Origin: Actinomadura citrea
Lineage (GTDB): Bacteria > Actinomycetota > Actinomycetes > Streptosporangiales > Streptosporangiaceae
Reading direction: 5' to 3'
Assembly (NCBI RefSeq): GCF_013409045.1
Contig: NZ_JACCBT010000001.1
Coordinates: forward strand, 806,001 to 870,000
DNA: 64,000 nucleotides
This document shows positions 41,654 to 56,041 of this stretch, in pieces; the stretch's first letter is position 1; the number at the start of each line of letters is the position of its first letter. Below the pieces are notes generated by a model, which had not been told where the DNA came from, made no database searches, and worked only from the letters and a program-made list of their open reading frames with translations. The translations under genes and the position numbers were made by a program.

Positions 41654-43294
41654 TTACCCCGGAGAGGGGGTGCGGGACGGGGTGGTGGTGGGGGACGGGG
41701 TGCGGGACGGCCAGTCGGACGGGAACTCCGAGGGGAACGGGGACGTCGGGGACGCGGGTGGGGACGCGGCCGGGGGCTGGGGCGTGACGGCGCGGTCCGG
41801 GGCGGGTTCGAGGTGGCGTTCGATCTGGGCGGAGGTGAGGCCGAGGCCGCCGAGGCGGAGGTCGTCCCAGCCCTGGAGGCGGTGGCTGGCGCGGCTGAAG
41901 TAGAGGACGGACAGCTCGATGGGGGTGGGCTCCTCGTGTTCGAGGCCGCGGAGGCCGGCGCCGCCGGTGGAGCCCTGGACGAAGAGGCGGGTGCCGGTGG
42001 GCAGGAGCCTGGTCGAGCGGGCGTGGGCGTGGCCGGCGAGGACCATGGGGGCGACGCCGGAGAATCCCTCGCCCTCGGTGGGGTCGTGGGTGAGGACGAG
42101 GTCGGGGAGCTTGCCCGACTTGCGGAGTTCGTCGGCGTGGCGGAGGCCCTCGGCGCGGAGCTGGTCGGCGCCGACGTAGTCGTCGCGGGTGCTCTTGTCG
42201 GGGGTGAAGCGGGGATCGCCGAGGCCGTAGATGCGCAGGCCCGCGACCTCGCGGGTCGCGCCGTCCAGGACGATGGCGTTCTTCTCCCGCTCGACGGCCT
42301 TCTGGGTCTCCTTGGAGTCGTGGTTGCCGCGGACGTAGACGTAGGGGACCTTCAGGCCGGAGATCTCGTCGGCGAACTTGTCCTCGGGCTTGCTGCCGTG
42401 GTCCATCAGGTCGCCGCTGTCGACGATGACGTCGACCTTGAACTGCGTGCTGACGGACTTGATCACGTTCCAGGCGGCGGGGTTGAGGTGGATGTCGGAG
42501 ACGTGCAGGACGCGGATGGTGGAGGGGTCGGGCTCGTAGGTGGGGAGGGTGGAGGTGGTGGCGTACAGCTCGGAGATGTTGCCGACGAGCCGGGCGAGCT
42601 GGGCGCGGTAGGCGGAGAAGCGCTCGACGATGCTGCGTGCGTCGCCGACGACCTGGGGGGCGTTGGCGAGCAGGCCGGTGTAGCGGGGCTCGGCGATGGA
42701 CTGGGGATTGAACGTCCCCCAGGTGATGAGGGTGACGGCGACGAGGCCGGCGGCGGCGGAGCCGAGGCCGAGCAGGGCGCGCCGCCAGGAGCGGAAGAGG
42801 GCGAGGGACGCGACGAAGCTCGTGGCCAGGCCGATGAGGACGGCGCGCAGGAGGAGCTCGGCCAGGCCGTGCCGGAGCTGGCCGGCGATCTGGTCGGTGA
42901 GGCGGTCGAGCTCGGTCTCGTCCTCGATCAGCTTCTTGGCCTGGTCGGGACGCAGGTCGGTGAGGCGGGCCTCCAGGGCGACGGGGCCCCCGTGGGTGTC
43001 GAGCTGGAGGGCGCCGAGCGGGGGCAGCTTCAGGGTCGTCCCCCCGTGGAGGGACGGGTGGAGGGTGAGCTGCACGTCGGCGGGGCCGACGGGGGTGACG
43101 TAGCTGCCGCCGGCGAGGAGGCCGAGGTAGCCTCCGGCGAGCCCGACGATGACGACGAGGGAGAACCGCGTCCAGCGGCTGCCGAGGACGGGCCGGGCGC
43201 GGCGGGTGACGGGCGAGCAGGCGGCGCGGGCGCGCGCGGCCTGCGCGCGCAGGGCCGCGAAGGCCTGGGTCGACGCGGCGCGGACCTTGGGCAC
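41654..43294 (-). CDS. Membrane-anchored metallophosphoesterase
   Basis: A 546-residue protein. A TM helix follows the basic N-terminus (FSLVVIVGLAGGYLGLLAGG), then comes an extracellular beta-rich region (about 65-145) and two more hydrophobic segments (AELLLRAVLIGLATSFVASL, then RALLGLGSAAAGLVAVTLIT). The calcineurin-like catalytic domain (about 255-480) has all metal motifs: HVSDIHLN, VDSGDLMDHG, VRGNHDS, THDP and GHAHARST. The last 45 residues are a Pro/Ser/Thr repeat tail ending TPSRTPSPG. The start is GTG 43294 with AAGGGGAAC upstream. The domain order suggests an extracellular phosphodiesterase; substrate unknown. Divergent from the zincin gene with a 23-bp gap. Confidence 0.87.
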   Translation of the reverse strand: MPKVRAASTQAFAALRAQAARARAACSPVTRRARPVLGSRWTRFSLVVIVGLAGGYLGLLAGGSYVTPVGPADVQLTLHPSLHGGTTLKLPPLGALQLDTHGGPVALEARLTDLRPDQAKKLIEDETELDRLTDQIAGQLRHGLAELLLRAVLIGLATSFVASLALFRSWRRALLGLGSAAAGLVAVTLITWGTFNPQSIAEPRYTGLLANAPQVVGDARSIVERFSAYRAQLARLVGNISELYATTSTLPTYEPDPSTIRVLHVSDIHLNPAAWNVIKSVSTQFKVDVIVDSGDLMDHGSKPEDKFADEISGLKVPYVYVRGNHDSKETQKAVEREKNAIVLDGATREVAGLRIYGLGDPRFTPDKSTRDDYVGADQLRAEGLRHADELRKSGKLPDLVLTHDPTEGEGFSGVAPMVLAGHAHARSTRLLPTGTRLFVQGSTGGAGLRGLEHEEPTPIELSVLYFSRASHRLQGWDDLRLGGLGLTSAQIERHLEPAPDRAVTPQPPAASPPASPTSPFPSEFPSDWPSRTPSPTTTPSRTPSPG

Positions 43295-43317
43295 GTGTTC
43301 CCCTTCTGTCGAGCAGA

Positions 43318-43668
43318 ATGATCGGTGTGATGGAGTTGTCGCGAGAGGCGTTCGAGGACCTCGTGGCGGAGGCCCTCGACAGTGTGCCGCCCGAGCTGAC
43401 CGCGCACATGCGCAATGTCGTCATCGTCGTCGAGGACGATGCGCCGGAGCGCGGCCTTCTCGGCCTGTACCAGGGCATCCCCCTCACCGAGCGGGGCGAC
43501 TGGTACGGGGCCGTCCTGCCCGATCACATTTCGATCTACCGCCACGAGATCCTCCGGATATGCGACACCGCGGAGGACGTGGTGGAAGAAGTCCGGATAA
43601 CAGTCGTACACGAGATCGCGCACCACTTCGGGATCGACGACGAGCGGCTGCACGAACTCGGATATTGA
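43318..43668 (+). CDS. Metallopeptidase family protein (DUF1025/zincin-like)
   Basis: 116 residues. The HEIAHHFGIDDERLHELGY motif near the C-terminus is an HExxH zinc motif with downstream Asp and Glu, as in the small DUF1025/zincin-like proteins widespread in actinobacteria. The preceding segment LGLYQGIPLTERGDWYGAVL followed by PDHISIYRHEIL is also characteristic. No signal peptide, so cytosolic. Start ATG 43318 or ATG 43330 (MELSREAFED) are both possible; neither has a strong ribosome site, and the 23-bp gap to the divergent gene leaves little room for a promoter. Confidence 0.88.
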   Translation: MIGVMELSREAFEDLVAEALDSVPPELTAHMRNVVIVVEDDAPERGLLGLYQGIPLTERGDWYGAVLPDHISIYRHEILRICDTAEDVVEEVRITVVHEIAHHFGIDDERLHELGY

Positions 43669-43763
43669 TCCGGGAAATGCGCACTGTAGGTCACGCGACT
43701 GCCACGCAGCGTGAGTTAATAGGGGAGGGCGCCCGGCACCGGGCGGGCTGAACTGGAGCGTGC

Positions 43764-45092
43764 GTGGCGGGAAGGCAGACCGGCCGGCATCGTCGTCCGC
43801 CGGATGAGCAGGCGACCTACCGCGAGGTGTTCGCGGTGGGTGAGTTCCGCGCCCTCTGGCTCGCGCAGGCCCTGTCGTTCGTCGGCGACCAGCTCGCGCA
43901 GGTCGCGCTCGCCGTCCTGGTCTACGACCACACCCGTTCGACGCTGCTCACGGCCCTGATGTACGCGCTGACCTACATCCCGCCGATCGTGGGCGGGCCC
44001 GTGCTGTCCGGGCTGGCCGACCTGTTCCCGCGCCGGACGGTCATGGTCGTCTGCGACGTCCTGCGGGCCGGGCTCGTGGCGGTGATGGCGCTCGTGCCGA
44101 TGCCGGTCGCGGGGCTCGCGGGGCTCGTGTTCCTGACGGTGCTCCTGGGGACGCCCTTCTCCGCGGCCCGCGCCGCCGTCATGCCGGACGTACTCGAAGG
44201 CGACCGATATGTGGCCGGGTCGGCGATCGCGAGCGTCACCCAGCAGATCACACAGGTGCTGGGCTTCCTCGTGGGCGGCGCGGCCGTCGCCGTCGTCGGC
44301 ACGTACGAGGCGCTCGGCCTGGACGCGCTGACGTTCGGCGCGTCCGCCGTCGTCCTGATCGGCGGGCTCCGGCGGCGGCCCGCGCAGCGGCGCAGGGAGC
44401 CCCAGTCGCTCGGGCTGTGGCGCGGGACGCGCGACGGCGTGCGGCTCGTGTTCGGCGATCCGGTGCTGCGGTCACTGGTGCTGTTCGCGTGGCTGTGCGC
44501 GTTCTACGTGATCCCCGAGGGCCTGGCCGTCCCCTACGCGGCGACGTTCGGGGGCGGCGCGGTGACGGCCGGGTTGCTGCTGGCGGCGATGCCGGCGGGG
44601 ATGGTGGTGGGCTCGCTGCTGTTCAGCCGGTTCGTCCGTCCGGCGAAGCGGCTGCACGTGATGGGGTGGATGTCGATGCTGGCGTGCCTGCCGCTGATCG
44701 GCGCGGGCGCGCATCCGCCGTTGTGGTGCGTCGTCGCGCTGTGGGCGCTGTCGGGTGTCGGCGGCGCCTACCAGCTCGCCGCCAACACCGCGTTCGTGGG
44801 GGCGGTGCCGGCGGCGGGACGCGGGCAGGCGTTCGGGCTCGCCCAGTCCGGCATCCTCGCCGGGCAGGGAGTCGGCATCCTCGTCGGCGGCGCCGCGGCC
44901 CAGGTGCTCGGGCCGGAGACGGTGGTGGCGCTCGCCGGCGTCCTCGGCCTGTCGGCCGCCGCGATACTGACCCTGGGCTGGAACCAGGTCCGCGGCGGCG
45001 TCATCGCCGGGACGCGCGAGCACGCCGAGCCCGTCGTCGTCACCCCCTCCGCCGGGGGCGGCGACGAACTGTCCGGCATCCCGGCGTCCTAG
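43764..45092 (+). CDS. MFS transporter (EntS-like MFS_3 family)
   Basis: 442 residues and twelve helices. FRALWLAQALSFVGDQLAQV opens helix 1, LSGLADLFPRRTVMVVCDVL is the motif A loop, and AAGRGQAFGLAQSGILAGQG is the matching loop in the second half. The overall form matches MFS_3/EntS-type exporters, which extrude siderophores, macrolides or other small molecules. GTG 43764 has GGAG seven bases upstream. There is no siderophore gene nearby, so the substrate is open. Its stop overlaps that of the convergent PspC gene (45089-45092). Confidence 0.87.
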   Translation: MAGRQTGRHRRPPDEQATYREVFAVGEFRALWLAQALSFVGDQLAQVALAVLVYDHTRSTLLTALMYALTYIPPIVGGPVLSGLADLFPRRTVMVVCDVLRAGLVAVMALVPMPVAGLAGLVFLTVLLGTPFSAARAAVMPDVLEGDRYVAGSAIASVTQQITQVLGFLVGGAAVAVVGTYEALGLDALTFGASAVVLIGGLRRRPAQRRREPQSLGLWRGTRDGVRLVFGDPVLRSLVLFAWLCAFYVIPEGLAVPYAATFGGGAVTAGLLLAAMPAGMVVGSLLFSRFVRPAKRLHVMGWMSMLACLPLIGAGAHPPLWCVVALWALSGVGGAYQLAANTAFVGAVPAAGRGQAFGLAQSGILAGQGVGILVGGAAAQVLGPETVVALAGVLGLSAAAILTLGWNQVRGGVIAGTREHAEPVVVTPSAGGGDELSGIPAS

Positions 45093-45397
45093 GCGTGGGT
45101 GCGGTTCTTGTTGACCGCGTCCTTCGTCTTCTGCACCGCGTCCTGGACGGTCGGCGAGTCGCTCGCCTTCTTGAACAGGTCCTCGGCGACCGACTTGCGC
45201 GCGCCCTCCTCGGGGATGAGCAGCCACGCGATCGCGTAGAGCGCGATGCCGGCGCCGCCGAAGATCGTGAAGATGCCCAGGCCGAGCCGGATGAGGTTGG
45301 GGTCGACGCCGAGGAACCGGCCGGCGCCGGAGCACACGCCGGCGATCATGCGTCCCTCGTGCGTGCGGCGGAGTTGCCTGCCCGTGGTCTTGTCCAT
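45089..45397 (-). CDS. PspC domain protein
   Basis: 102 residues. QLRRTHEGRMIAGVCSGAGR then FLGVDPNLIRLGLGIFTIFG and ALYAIAWLLIPEE form the classical PspC domain: a GVCsGlG cytosolic motif and one or two membrane helices. The C-terminal tail is Lys/Asp-rich. PspC proteins join the phage-shock envelope stress response, but pspA is not in the window. ATG 45397 was chosen because GAGGG lies 7 bases upstream; two further in-frame ATGs (45403, 45415) lack this spacing. The stop codon overlaps that of the MFS gene. Confidence 0.87.
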   Translation of the reverse strand: MDKTTGRQLRRTHEGRMIAGVCSGAGRFLGVDPNLIRLGLGIFTIFGGAGIALYAIAWLLIPEEGARKSVAEDLFKKASDSPTVQDAVQKTKDAVNKNRTHA

Positions 45398-45542
45398 GTC
45401 CATGCCCTCGATCATGCCCAGCGGAAGGTAACTCTGACATCCGGATTCGCCCTGATTCATCCCTGATTGGACCCCTGCCCGGTCAGGGTCGGGCCTCCGA
45501 CGTACCCTCGTCGCGGACGGCCCCGGACGGAGGAGACCCCGC

Positions 45543-48023
<2,481 letters not shown>

Positions 48024-48135
48024 GTCTTCAGTGTGCCCGGCCCCACCGACAGACCGCACCGAGCCGCGACGTCCCATCGGCACCCCCGGACCCAGCAACC
48101 CCAGCCACCACAGCACTCCGCGACAACCTGAATGG

Positions 48136-48405
48136 TCGCGATCGCGTCCGAAGGCAGGTTCGAGCGAAGCAGGACCTGATCGCGCAGGCTCAATCGGCAC
48201 CCGCCACGGCAACAACCTCAGCCCGCTGCGCAACCCCGCAACAACCTCACCATCGCGATCGCGTCCGAAGGCAGATTCGAGCGAAGCAGGACCTGATCGC
48301 GCAGGCTCAATCGGCACCCGCCACGGCAACAACCTCAGCCCGCAGCGCAACCCCGCAACAACCTCACCATCGCGATCGCGTCCGAAGGCAGATTCGAGCG
48401 AAGCA
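48136..48405. repeat. 117-bp tandem direct repeat, two full copies plus a partial third
   Basis: The unit begins TCGCGATCGCGTCCGAAGGC and recurs at 48136, 48253 and 48370, spacing exactly 117 bp, with only a few substitutions between copies 1 and 2. The third copy matches for about 36 bases before diverging. Degenerate traces of the unit's end lie before copy 1. Each copy contains the octamer GCGATCGC (48138, 48255 and 48372), and another occurs at 48453. Confidence 0.9.
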
Positions 48406-48462
48406 AGAATCTGATCGCGAAGCGAGCCGCAAGGCGAGCCGGAGCGATGCCAGCGATCGCCC

Positions 48463-48512
48463 GCAGTGCCCGACGATGGAGGGCCGCCAGGCCCGAAGGA
48501 GGAGGGCACTGC
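48463..48512. repeat. Cruciform-like inverted repeat next to the tandem array
   Basis: GCAGTGCCC (48463-48471) pairs with GGGCACTGC (48504-48512); inside lies a second short stem, GGGCC and GGCCC (48481-48494). The whole could fold as a two-tier hairpin in DNA or RNA. No gene is near enough to make it an obvious terminator. Confidence 0.5.
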
Positions 48513-48523
48513 AATAGACAAGA

Positions 48524-48556
48524 AACGCCCCCTCTGGCACAGCCAGAGGGGGCGTT
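48524..48556 (-). terminator. Strong hairpin terminator
   Basis: AACGCCCCCTCTGGC and its exact complement GCCAGAGGGGGCGTT flank a 3-base loop, a perfect 15-bp stem. On the minus strand it is followed by TCTTGTC after the terminal TT, so it would terminate leftward transcripts; it is 216 bases beyond the M28 peptidase stop. Confidence 0.75.
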
Positions 48557-48696
48557 GGGCGGGGGGCGGGCCCCGTCTCTTCTTGCGGTGCACGGGCCGG
48601 GCCGAGATTCGTCCCGTGCGGTCGCCGGTGAACGGCCCTTGGGGGTGGGGGTCGGGCTCTTTCGAGTGGATCGCGGCGGGTGGCCGGGTGTCAACG

Positions 48697-48716
48697 AATC
48701 CATCCGCCACTGGATT
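48697..48716. promoter_or_regulatory. Conserved dyad element, copy 1
   Basis: AATCCA-N8-TGGATT, preceded by GTGTCAA and followed by TTCAAT, closely resembles copy 2 at 52939-52960. A shared CTCTGAAACC lies further right (48749-48758). In this copy it is downstream of the M28 peptidase stop and no gene starts within 600 bases to the left. Confidence 0.55.
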
Positions 48717-48771
48717 TTCAATGGTGTGAACGGGGCCGTGGAAAACTCTGAAACCGGCCCCCGGCCTGCGG

Positions 48772-52775
<4,004 letters not shown>

Positions 52776-52938
52776 GGGGGTGCTCCTTCCACATGCCGGA
52801 CGGGCGGAGGGGGTGGGCACGTGGAGGCCCTTGTAAGAGCGCTCCAGGAACCGCCGCCCGCCCGGCGGGGGGTTGGGATGGGGGACTCATCCGGATGAGC
52901 TGACCCGAAGTGCACCCTGGTTCGAGAAAGGTGTCAAT

Positions 52939-52960
52939 AAATCCATTTAGTTCTGGATTT
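52939..52960. promoter_or_regulatory. Conserved dyad element, copy 2, upstream of the M4 protease
   Basis: AAATCCA-N8-TGGATTT is a perfect 7-bp dyad, flanked by GTGTCAAT on the left and TCAAT on the right, matching copy 1 at 48697-48716. It sits 164 bases upstream of the M4 GTG start, after the esterase terminator, a position suited to a promoter or operator. Confidence 0.6.
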
Positions 52961-53014
52961 TCAATACTGTTGGGCAGCTCTCTGAAACCAATGGAATTCC
53001 GTGGCGGAGCAGCG

Positions 53015-53052
53015 CGGACGGGCCGGGCCGAAAGGTCGGCCCGGCCCGTCCG
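53015..53052 (-). terminator. Hairpin terminator of the esterase gene
   Basis: A perfect 17-bp stem (CGGACGGGCCGGGCCGA with its complement at 53036-53052) and a 4-base loop lie 54 bases after the esterase stop. It has no T-tail, as usual in this GC-rich genome. Confidence 0.75.
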
Positions 53053-53105
53053 GCAGGGAACCGCGGGGGCGGCGCGCGCGTTGAGACGCCGGCCGCCCGG
53101 CGGGG

Positions 53106-54134
53106 TCAGGGGGCGATGCGGTGGCAGAGCCAGGAGAGCGCCAGGGGGTAGCGGTAGTCGATCGCGCCGTGGCCCGCGTCGAACAATTCGAAGTGGATCG
53201 CGTCCTCGGCGACGCCGGCGTCGAGCAGCGCCCGGTGGAACGCCTGCGCGCCGATGTCGAGGTACCACTCGTCGCGCGTGCCGCCGTCGATCCAGATCGC
53301 CCGCTGCGAGCGCATCGCCTCGGCGTGCCCCGGGACCATCCGTACCGGGTCCCAGGCGAGCCAGCGATCCCACACCTCCGGCCGGAGCACGCCGGTGACC
53401 GGGTCGAACGGCAGGTCGGGCGTGCCGTCCTCGCGCGCGGAGTAGCACAGCGCCATGCCGAGGATGTTGAGCAGCTCCATGTCCTCGGGCTTGGTGAACG
53501 AGGTGCGGCTCCTGAAGTCGTCCCACCAGCGCCGGATGTCGCCGTCGTACTTGCGCAGGTGCCGGACGCACTTGGGGAACTCGGTCAGGTAGCAGTACTC
53601 GAACAGGGCGTCCCCCGCGTGCGTCGCGAGCGCCCCGAACAGGTCGGGACGGAGCATCGGCGTGATCATCGCGCCGTAGCCGCCGCTGGACTTGCCGCTG
53701 ATCGCCCGGTGCCCGGGTGCGTCGAGCGTCCGGTAGTGGCCGTCCACCCACGGGACGATCTCGTCGCAGATGTAGGAGTGGTAGCGGCCCGTGCCGGGGG
53801 AGTCGACGTACTGGCTGCCGCCGTGCGCGGTCCAGGCGTCCACGAACACCACGATCGCGGGCGGTGCCTCCCCGGAGGCGAACACCGCGTCGGCCGTCTC
53901 GGGGAACGGCCGCCGGTACGGCATCCGGTTGCGCCAGATCCCGACATGCCCGGTGAATCCGGTGATCACGTAGACGCTGGGGTAGCGGCGGTCCGGTTCG
54001 TCGTCGTAGCCGGGCGGTACGTACACCAGTACCGGCCGCTCGTGGGGGTCGTCCAGCGGGTTGCCGCGAAGCAGCTCGCTGGTGACGACGTGCTCTTCGA
54101 GGCGGCCGGCGAGATCGGCGGACCACGGCTGCAT
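53106..54134 (-). CDS. Esterase, alpha/beta hydrolase (Fes/enterochelin esterase-like D family)
   Basis: A 342-residue hydrolase. VLVYVPPGYDDEPDRRYPSV and YVITGFTGHVGIW are the esterase D/Fes-type N-terminal strands, AISGKSSGGYGAMITPML gives the nucleophile elbow G-x-S-x-G, and FELFDAGHGAIDYRYPLALS holds the catalytic His. No signal peptide is evident, so it is probably cytosolic, unlike the flanking proteases. Family members hydrolyse diverse esters including siderophores; no siderophore genes are nearby. ATG 54134 is used with a weak ribosome site. Confidence 0.82.
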   Translation of the reverse strand: MQPWSADLAGRLEEHVVTSELLRGNPLDDPHERPVLVYVPPGYDDEPDRRYPSVYVITGFTGHVGIWRNRMPYRRPFPETADAVFASGEAPPAIVVFVDAWTAHGGSQYVDSPGTGRYHSYICDEIVPWVDGHYRTLDAPGHRAISGKSSGGYGAMITPMLRPDLFGALATHAGDALFEYCYLTEFPKCVRHLRKYDGDIRRWWDDFRSRTSFTKPEDMELLNILGMALCYSAREDGTPDLPFDPVTGVLRPEVWDRWLAWDPVRMVPGHAEAMRSQRAIWIDGGTRDEWYLDIGAQAFHRALLDAGVAEDAIHFELFDAGHGAIDYRYPLALSWLCHRIAP

Positions 54135-54272
54135 TGCGTACTCCCTCGTCGCAAGCGGATGATCACCTCGACGCTAACCCATGGCCGGGACGGCGGGACG
54201 GGGCCGTCGCCCGGGGCGGGTGTCACGACGCGGCCGTGTTCTCCGTTCCTCTTGCGAAGGAAGGAGACAGAC

Positions 54273-55004
54273 ATGACCGACAACGCCGCACTCCTGAGGG
54301 ACCTGCACCGACCCGGCGACCCGCTGCTGCTGCCCAACGTCTGGGACGCGGGGAGCGCGAAGATCGTCCAGGAGGCCGGGTTCCCGGCCCTCGCCACCGC
54401 GAGCGCCGCCGTGTCCGCCATGCTCGGCTACCCCGACCACGAGGGGGCGCCCGTGGAGGAGATGTTCGCCGCCGCGGGGCGCGTCATCCGCGCGGCGACC
54501 GTCCCCGTCACCGTGGACGCCGAGGCCGGGTACGGGCTGCAGCCGGGGGAGCTGGTCGAGCGGCTGCTCGCCATCGGCGCGGCGGGCTGCAACCTGGAGG
54601 ACACCTACGCCGGCGAACTGGCCGCGCCGGAGACCCAGGCGGAGTACATCGCGGCCGTCCGGGCGGCGGCCGGGGACGCCCTGGTGATCAACGCTCGCGC
54701 CGACACGTTCGTCGCCAAGGTCCCGGACCCGGTCGAGGCGGCGATCGCGCGGGGACGGCTGTACCTGGAGGCCGGCGCCGACTGCGTGTACCCGATCGCC
54801 GCACCGCCGGACGCCGTCCCGTCCCTGGTGAAGGGGATCCCGGGCCCGGTCAACGCGAACAACTTCCCGGGCACGTCGCTCGCGGAGCTGGCGGAGACGG
54901 GCGTCGCGCGCGTCTCCTACGGCCCGATGCCGTACCTGCGCGCCCTGGACTCCCTGAAGGAGTTCGCGGGCCGCGTCCTGGCGAAGGAGAATCCCTACGC
55001 CTGA
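54273..55004 (+). CDS. Isocitrate lyase/PEP mutase superfamily enzyme (second)
   Basis: A 243-residue single-domain member. LLLPNVWDAGSAKIVQEAGF is the typical opening, VPVTVDAEAGYGLQPGELVE carries the metal-binding acidic residues, and AAGCNLEDTYAGELAAPETQ is the following strand and lid. The catalytic KKCGH-type Cys motif is not present, unlike the enzyme at 10457, so it belongs to the short group annotated as isocitrate lyase/phosphoenolpyruvate mutase (often oxaloacetate decarboxylase- or carboxyphosphonoenolpyruvate-type) with uncertain substrate. GGAGAC precedes ATG 54273. The frame is open far upstream, overlapping the esterase gene on the other strand, which is a shadow. Confidence 0.87.
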   Translation: MTDNAALLRDLHRPGDPLLLPNVWDAGSAKIVQEAGFPALATASAAVSAMLGYPDHEGAPVEEMFAAAGRVIRAATVPVTVDAEAGYGLQPGELVERLLAIGAAGCNLEDTYAGELAAPETQAEYIAAVRAAAGDALVINARADTFVAKVPDPVEAAIARGRLYLEAGADCVYPIAAPPDAVPSLVKGIPGPVNANNFPGTSLAELAETGVARVSYGPMPYLRALDSLKEFAGRVLAKENPYA

Positions 55005-55043
55005 CCGGGTCACCCGCTCAGGACCGGCCCGGTCGACCCTGAC

Positions 55044-55061
55044 CGGGTCGCCCGACCCGGC
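55044..55061. terminator. GC-rich palindrome after the PEP mutase-like gene
   Basis: CCGGGTCG-CC-CGACCCGG, a perfect 8-bp dyad, lies 40 bases after the stop and is surrounded by further GACCGGG repeats. It may help to terminate the transcript. Confidence 0.4.
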
Positions 55062-55121
55062 CTCCGTGCGGGCCGCGTGTGAGCGCGCTCTCGTCGCGGG
55101 CGCCTTGCAAGTGCGTACTTA

Positions 55122-55134
55122 CACTGGCACAGTG
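55122..55134. promoter_or_regulatory. Dyad upstream of the MpaB-type oxygenase gene
   Basis: CACTG-GCA-CAGTG is a perfect 5-bp dyad within a less GC-rich stretch (TGCGTACTTACACTGGCACA), 67 bases upstream of the ATG at 55202. Its size and setting suit a TetR-type operator overlapping the promoter. Confidence 0.45.
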
Positions 55135-55201
55135 AGACAAAATTCGACTCGTTGTATCACATGTGGGCGCAGGCGCGAGCCCGTACGGAGGTGGGGCCGG
55201 C

Positions 55202-56026
55202 ATGACCGCGACCGTTGAGGAGACGCCGCCGAAGGTCGTCCTGGACTCGATCAGCGGGGCGGCCCTGGCCGCCGCCGCGTCCAACGTCGTCATGCAGCTC
55301 TCCCGCCTCCCGATCGGGCACGGCGTCGCGGAGAGCACGGTCGACAGCGGCCGTGTCGACAAGCACCCGGTCAAGCGGGCCCGCACCACGCTCAGCTACA
55401 TCGCCGTCGCCATGCTCGGCACCGAGGCCGAACGCGAGGCGATGCGCCGCGAGGTGAACCGCGCGCACCGGCACGTCCGGGCGAAGGAGCCCGTCGCCTA
55501 CAACGCGTTCGACCGCGAGCTGCAACTGTGGGTCGCCGCGTGCCTCTACGTGGGCATCGAGATGATCTACACGATGCTGTACGGGAAGCCGTCGCCGGAC
55601 CAGGCCGCCGACCTGTACCGGCACGGTGCCCGCTTCGGCACCACCCTCCAGGTCACCCCGGACCTGTGGCCGCCGGACCGGGCGGCCTTCGAGACCTACT
55701 GGCAGGCGGGCCTGGCGAAGATCGAGATGGACGACGTCACCCGCGGCTACCTGCGCGACCTCGCCGAGATGCGCTTCCTGCCCGCGCCCGTCCACTGGAC
55801 GCTCGGCCGGTTCCACCGCTTCCTGACGCTCGGCTTCCTGCCCCAGCCGTTCCGCGACGAGCTCGGCTTCCCCTGGACGGCCCGCGACCAGGCGCGCTTC
55901 GACCGCTTCGTCCGCGTGCTGGCGGCGAGCAACCGCGCCCTGCCGCGCCCTGCCCGGGAGTTCCCCTTCAACCTCTACCTCCGCGACGTCCGCCGCCGCA
56001 TCAGGAACGGGCGCCCGATCGTGTGA
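55202..56026 (+). CDS. Oxygenase MpaB family protein (DUF2236)
   Basis: A 274-residue, all-helical protein. The N-terminal SRLPIGHGVAESTVDSGRVD and the REVNRAHRHVRAKEPVAYNA segment (His-rich, with the conserved V-N-x-x-H-x-x-V) and QLWVAACLYVGIEMIYTMLY match the latex-clearing-protein/MpaB family, whose members bind haem b through a proximal His. Such proteins cleave or oxidise hydrophobic substrates. ATG 55202 was chosen because GGAGG precedes it; an ATG at 55163 lacks a site. No signal peptide. Regulatory dyads lie in its promoter region. Confidence 0.85.
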   Translation: MTATVEETPPKVVLDSISGAALAAAASNVVMQLSRLPIGHGVAESTVDSGRVDKHPVKRARTTLSYIAVAMLGTEAEREAMRREVNRAHRHVRAKEPVAYNAFDRELQLWVAACLYVGIEMIYTMLYGKPSPDQAADLYRHGARFGTTLQVTPDLWPPDRAAFETYWQAGLAKIEMDDVTRGYLRDLAEMRFLPAPVHWTLGRFHRFLTLGFLPQPFRDELGFPWTARDQARFDRFVRVLAASNRALPRPAREFPFNLYLRDVRRRIRNGRPIV

Positions 56027-56041
56027 CCGCGTCCCGGGCCC

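Larger units (their letters stand above)
48024..48771. other. Gene-free repeat-rich region
   Basis: About 750 bases without a supportable gene. It holds a 117-bp tandem repeat (48136 to about 48405), a cruciform-like inverted repeat (48463-48512), a strong terminator hairpin (48524-48556) and an element with a conserved dyad (48697-48716). Long open frames on both strands here follow the repeat period, which is a multiple of three, and are not credible proteins. Confidence 0.75.
52776..53105. other. Regulatory gap between esterase and M4 protease genes
   Basis: About 330 bases without a gene. It contains the esterase terminator (53015-53052), a conserved dyad element (52939-52960) and the probable promoter of the M4 protease gene on the minus strand. 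The stretch 52920-53000 is distinctly less GC-rich than the coding flanks. Confidence 0.6.

Noticed and set aside
41813..43321. 500-codon open frame on the + strand opposite the metallophosphoesterase
   Set aside because: Composition is Gly/Ala/Val/Glu-rich repeat-like, a typical antisense shadow; the other strand has intact catalytic motifs.
48136..48405. CRISPR array
   Set aside because: The 117-bp units are contiguous and nearly identical throughout, with no alternation of short repeats and unique spacers, and no cas gene is present.
53121..54272. N-terminal extension of the PEP mutase-like gene by about 380 codons
   Set aside because: The extension is antisense to the esterase and lacks conserved sequence; GGAGAC and the family start place the gene start at 54273.
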